Of a DNA stretch of 41,062 nt, positions 38,655-41,062 are shown piece after piece. The number at the start of each line of letters is the position of its first letter. Position 1 is the first letter of the stretch. Source of the DNA: Chloroflexota bacterium (GTDB lineage: Bacteria; Chloroflexota; Anaerolineae; UBA4142); assembly GCA_023381515.1 (NCBI GenBank), contig JAMCQI010000065.1, positions 1-41,062 on the forward strand, read 5' to 3'. The translations under genes were made by a program, and so were the position numbers. The notes below the pieces were generated by a model. That model did not search any database, was not told the DNA's origin, and was given only the letters and a program-made list of their open reading frames with translations.

Positions 38655-39854
38655 GTGAGCATCATGTGCTGTCGCGTACCCGACTTTCTTACTAGTTTGG
38701 CCGAGCGGGACAAACCCGAACTCAGCGGGAAACCGGTTGCGCTGCTCGGCGATGATGAACGGGTCTGCGCGGTCTCCCCCGAAGCCAGGCAGAGTGGCGT
38801 CACGCTGCAGATGTCGGCGCGCCAGGCGCAAATGCGCTGTCCCGACGTGCGGCTGCATCCGCTGAGCATGGAGACGTCCCAGGCGGAACAGGACGCATTT
38901 GTGGGCAAGCTCGCCGAGTGCGGGCTCCCCGTCGAAGCACCCTCCTGGGGCATCGCCTACGTCGACCTCCATGCCGTGGCGATGACCTCTCAGACCGTCC
39001 GGCCTTACTGTGCTGACCTGGGCAAGCAAGCTCGCGGGGTACTGGGCGAGGACCTCGTCCCTTCCATCGGCTGGGATACCGGCAAGTTCACCGCCCGCGC
39101 GGCAGCGAGCACCGCGACTCCCGGTCGTATGCGACTGGTTGATCGGACCCACGAGGAGCGTTTCTTGCAGCCGCTCTCGATTGCGCTCCTTCCCTTGTCA
39201 CCCCTGGCCGTGCAGCAATTGACCTGGCTGGGCATCCGGACGCTGGGGCAGTTTGCGCGGCTTCCTCGGACGGCGGTTTGGCAACGGTTTGGTGCCGAAG
39301 GGAAACTGGCCCAAGCCTGGGCCCAGGGACGCGATGATCGCCCGGTCCGTCGCACGGTCGAAGAAGCGATGCCTCCGCTCTCAATCGATTTCGATCCGCC
39401 GACCGGGCTTGACGGCGATGTTCTTGAGGCGGTCCTTTCCAGATTGCGGCCGTCTCTTTCCGCGCTCGCCAAACGACTGGAAGGTTGCCGCCACCTGCGC
39501 TTGGTCCTGAACTTTGCGGACGGCAGCGCACGAAAGATCGACCATACTTTTGTCGAACCCGTGGTCGAAGAGAGCCGCCTGCGGGCAACGCTCTCACATC
39601 AACTTCAAATCTTGAACTGGCCGGCCGAACTGGCGTCCCTGAATCTATCGCTCCTCGAATGTGGGGAGCTCATGCCGCATCAACTGACGCTATACGCTTT
39701 GGACACGGACCGCTCACCGCTCATGCAGCTAGCCCAAAAACTCTCCGGCCGTTATCGCGAGATCTTCTTTCGTCTCTCCATGAGCGACGAGCATCATCCG
39801 CTCTCAGAGCGGCGCTCGACCATGAGTTTGCTCCTCGCGGGGCAGGCCGCATGA
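38655..39854 (+). CDS. imuB: ImuB, catalytically dead Y-family polymerase-like protein
   Basis: A 399-residue Y-family polymerase relative. Starting with GTG (AGGAG upstream), it has the palm-like N-terminus (PVALLGDDERVCAVSPEARQ, SGVTLQMSARQAQMRCPD), the helix-hairpin-helix region (LTWLGIRTLGQFARLP) and a little-finger domain. The catalytic acidic triad is lost: the first FDxDxFF is RVPDFL and the SIDEAYLD motif is SWGIAYVDL. That loss is the hallmark of ImuB, which acts as a beta-clamp-binding platform for DnaE2. Its last codon overlaps the next gene (ATGA). Confidence 0.88.
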   Translation: MSIMCCRVPDFLTSLAERDKPELSGKPVALLGDDERVCAVSPEARQSGVTLQMSARQAQMRCPDVRLHPLSMETSQAEQDAFVGKLAECGLPVEAPSWGIAYVDLHAVAMTSQTVRPYCADLGKQARGVLGEDLVPSIGWDTGKFTARAAASTATPGRMRLVDRTHEERFLQPLSIALLPLSPLAVQQLTWLGIRTLGQFARLPRTAVWQRFGAEGKLAQAWAQGRDDRPVRRTVEEAMPPLSIDFDPPTGLDGDVLEAVLSRLRPSLSALAKRLEGCRHLRLVLNFADGSARKIDHTFVEPVVEESRLRATLSHQLQILNWPAELASLNLSLLECGELMPHQLTLYALDTDRSPLMQLAQKLSGRYREIFFRLSMSDEHHPLSERRSTMSLLLAGQAA

Positions 39855-40111
39855 CGCGTCTGTGGAAAGACGGAAGCCTCGTGCAAGTGGAACAAGATCC
39901 ACGCGGCCGCGTGGACTCTTTCGCGTGGAATGGACGCACGCATGCGGTTGAAAAGGTATGGCAACACTGGCAAGTCGACAGCGATTGGTGGACCGAGGAG
40001 GGTCGTGTGCACCGTGATTATCAAGCCGTGACGACGACGGATGGGCTCCTCTGTGTTTTGTACTTTGATTTTCAGGATGAGGAGTGGTACCTTTCGAAAC
40101 TCTATGACTGA
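39851..40111 (+). CDS. DUF6504-like small protein of the ImuB-DnaE2 operon
   Basis: An 86-residue protein starting with ATG at 39851-39853, overlapping the imuB stop by four bases. It reads MTRLWKDGSLVQVEQDPRGR, then VDSFAWNGRTHAVEKVWQHW and DWWTEEGRVHRDYQAV, ending WYLSKLYD. The small beta-rich fold, the FxWxGRxHxVxxVxxHW pattern and its place between imuB and dnaE2 match the DUF6504 family, whose function is not known. The end overlaps the dnaE2 start by eight bases, so the genes are tightly coupled. Confidence 0.8.
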   Translation: MTRLWKDGSLVQVEQDPRGRVDSFAWNGRTHAVEKVWQHWQVDSDWWTEEGRVHRDYQAVTTTDGLLCVLYFDFQDEEWYLSKLYD

Positions 40112-41062
40112 AGGCTATGCCGAACTCCATGCCCACAGTTATTTTTCGCTGCTCGACGGTGCCTCGTCACCGGAAGACCTGATCCGCACCGCTCAAGAAT
40201 TGGGGCTCTCGGCCATGGCGCTCACCGACCACAACAGTCTGGCCGGTGTCGTTCGCTTCTGGAAAGCGGCGAAGGAAAAGGGCTTTCCTGCCATCTTCGG
40301 GGCCGAAGTAACGTTAGCGGATGAGCATCACCCCGCTGCCCGCGGGGTTCAGTTCGTCCCCCCTGAACCTCAGGGGGGACATCTGACCCTGCTAGTGGAG
40401 AATCGGGAAGGTTACGCCAGTCTCTGTCGGCTCTTGAGCGCAGCTCATCTCAAGGATACCCCACGGGACGCTGCCGGCGCGATGACGACGGACCCCAAAG
40501 AGTGGCCGGGCAAGGCTAAGCCCGCGGTCACTTGGGAGATGCTGGAGGAGAATCATCGCGGGCTCCTCGCGCTCTCTGGATGCCGGAGGGGACCCATCGC
40601 AAAGGCTCTACTCGACCGACAGCCTGAACGAGCGACCGAAGCCGCGGGTCGATTGTGCGATCTCTTGGGGCGAGAGCAGGTGTGGATTGAACTCGAGCAC
40701 CATTACCTGCCGGAGGATGGTCGTCTGGCCGCCAGCCTGATCCGACTGGCTCGCTCGCTCAATCTGCCCATCGTGGCGACCAATAACGTTCACTATGCGC
40801 TGCAATCAGGAAGCCGCCTGCGGGACGCTCTCCTCGCGATCGACCAGAACATGACGCTCACCGAGGCGCGCCGAGCGGGGTTCTTGCCCTACAACAGCAA
40901 CTATTATCTTGCCTCGCCTCAGGAGATGACAGAGCGCTTTCGCTCTTTGCCGCAAGCTCTGAAAAATACTCTAGTCATTGCGGAGCGCTGTGAGTTCGAA
41001 CCGGACTTTTCCTCGCGCCGGCTGCCCAACTTTCAAGTGCCCGACGGCCTGAGCGAGTTCGA
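40104..41062 (+). CDS. dnaE2: DnaE2, error-prone DNA polymerase III alpha (3' end cut by window edge)
   Basis: The ATG at 40104-40106 starts MTEGYAELHAHSYFSLLDGA, the PHP-domain N-terminus of C-family polymerases; HAHS (9-12) and LTDHNSL are the metal-site motifs and HYLPEDGRLA follows in the usual place. Only about 319 residues are visible; the catalytic palm lies beyond the edge. With imuA, imuB and DUF6504 it forms the LexA-controlled mutasome for translesion synthesis. After the FGAEVTL strand there is a stretch (EHHPAARGVQFVPPEPQGG) longer than I expect here, coded by two hairpins; it may be a small in-frame insertion. Confidence 0.9.
   Translation, partial: MTEGYAELHAHSYFSLLDGASSPEDLIRTAQELGLSAMALTDHNSLAGVVRFWKAAKEKGFPAIFGAEVTLADEHHPAARGVQFVPPEPQGGHLTLLVENREGYASLCRLLSAAHLKDTPRDAAGAMTTDPKEWPGKAKPAVTWEMLEENHRGLLALSGCRRGPIAKALLDRQPERATEAAGRLCDLLGREQVWIELEHHYLPEDGRLAASLIRLARSLNLPIVATNNVHYALQSGSRLRDALLAIDQNMTLTEARRAGFLPYNSNYYLASPQEMTERFRSLPQALKNTLVIAERCEFEPDFSSRRLPNFQVPDGLSEF

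Noticed and set aside
1..41062. CRISPR arrays, tRNA or rRNA genes
   Set aside because: No regularly spaced repeats, no tRNA cloverleaf with a CCA-ready end and no rRNA-like stretch was noticed on reading; a dedicated scan was not possible.

Overview
The window looks like a chromosomal segment from a GC-rich, free-living bacterium, most likely a Chloroflexota (Anaerolineae-like) lineage. That assignment rests on gene content and style, not on a marker gene: no rRNA, tRNA or ribosomal protein gene was seen. Supporting signs are zinc-ribbon / membrane-span / Thr-Pro-linker surface proteins, a dispersed intergenic repeat whose chance translation reads LRSLRSLAMT, frequent GTG and TTG starts, and an imuA-imuB-dnaE2 cassette behind a Gram-positive-like SOS box.

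Layout. (1) 1-2400, minus strand: two DGC-type putative zinc-binding proteins, a GcvH-like lipoyl carrier, two ArsR-family repressors and a thioredoxin-like redox protein. (2) 2410-3404: a dispersed repeat, then a CBS-ACT sensor protein preceded by a perfect palindrome. (3) 3616-12404, minus strand: a catabolic/uptake cluster with a GntR/FadR regulator, a cupin, an ABC sugar-type binding lipoprotein and two permeases (no ATPase gene present), two zinc alcohol dehydrogenases, an M24 peptidase-like protein and a 3-hydroxyacyl-CoA dehydrogenase. A divergent uroporphyrinogen-decarboxylase-family methyltransferase lies at 12606, and a GYD-domain protein follows after a shared terminator hairpin. 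(4) 15257-33442, all minus strand: an 18-kb locus that is the most unusual part of the window. (5) 34196-35385: a threonine synthase remnant abutting an internally deleted ISL3-type element. (6) 35833-36950: a DMT-family transporter and an Ig-like domain fragment. (7) 37234-41062: a second, longer copy of the dispersed repeat with a 9-bp target duplication, a perfect promoter overlapped by a LexA-like operator, a tiny ribbon-helix-helix gene, and the mutagenic repair operon imuA-imuB-DUF6504-dnaE2 (cut by the window edge).

The 18-kb locus combines a protein kinase, a PP2C phosphatase and a VWA protein (the TerY-P / YegI-YegK-YegL triad) with a three-lobed FtsK/EssC-like ATPase, two small WXG100-like proteins carrying a WxDxE...F variant motif, a coiled-coil protein with a ParB/sulfiredoxin-like tail, a LIM-domain DA1-like metallopeptidase, and two zinc-ribbon/TM surface proteins (sulfatase-modifying-factor-like and LamG-like ectodomains). 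Four proteins share one N-terminal module (helical segment plus a beta-sandwich with a GGPG motif) fused to different C-termini: a TM-anchored ABC-type ligand-binding domain, zinc ribbons (twice) and a VWA domain. I infer a signalling-controlled, type-VII-like export or surface-response system with the shared module as adaptor; none of this has been tested. One paralog is broken by a small CTAG-target MITE and an amber codon. Near-identical 90-bp pieces of the threonine synthase 3' end lie on both sides of the locus, suggesting it is a genomic island.
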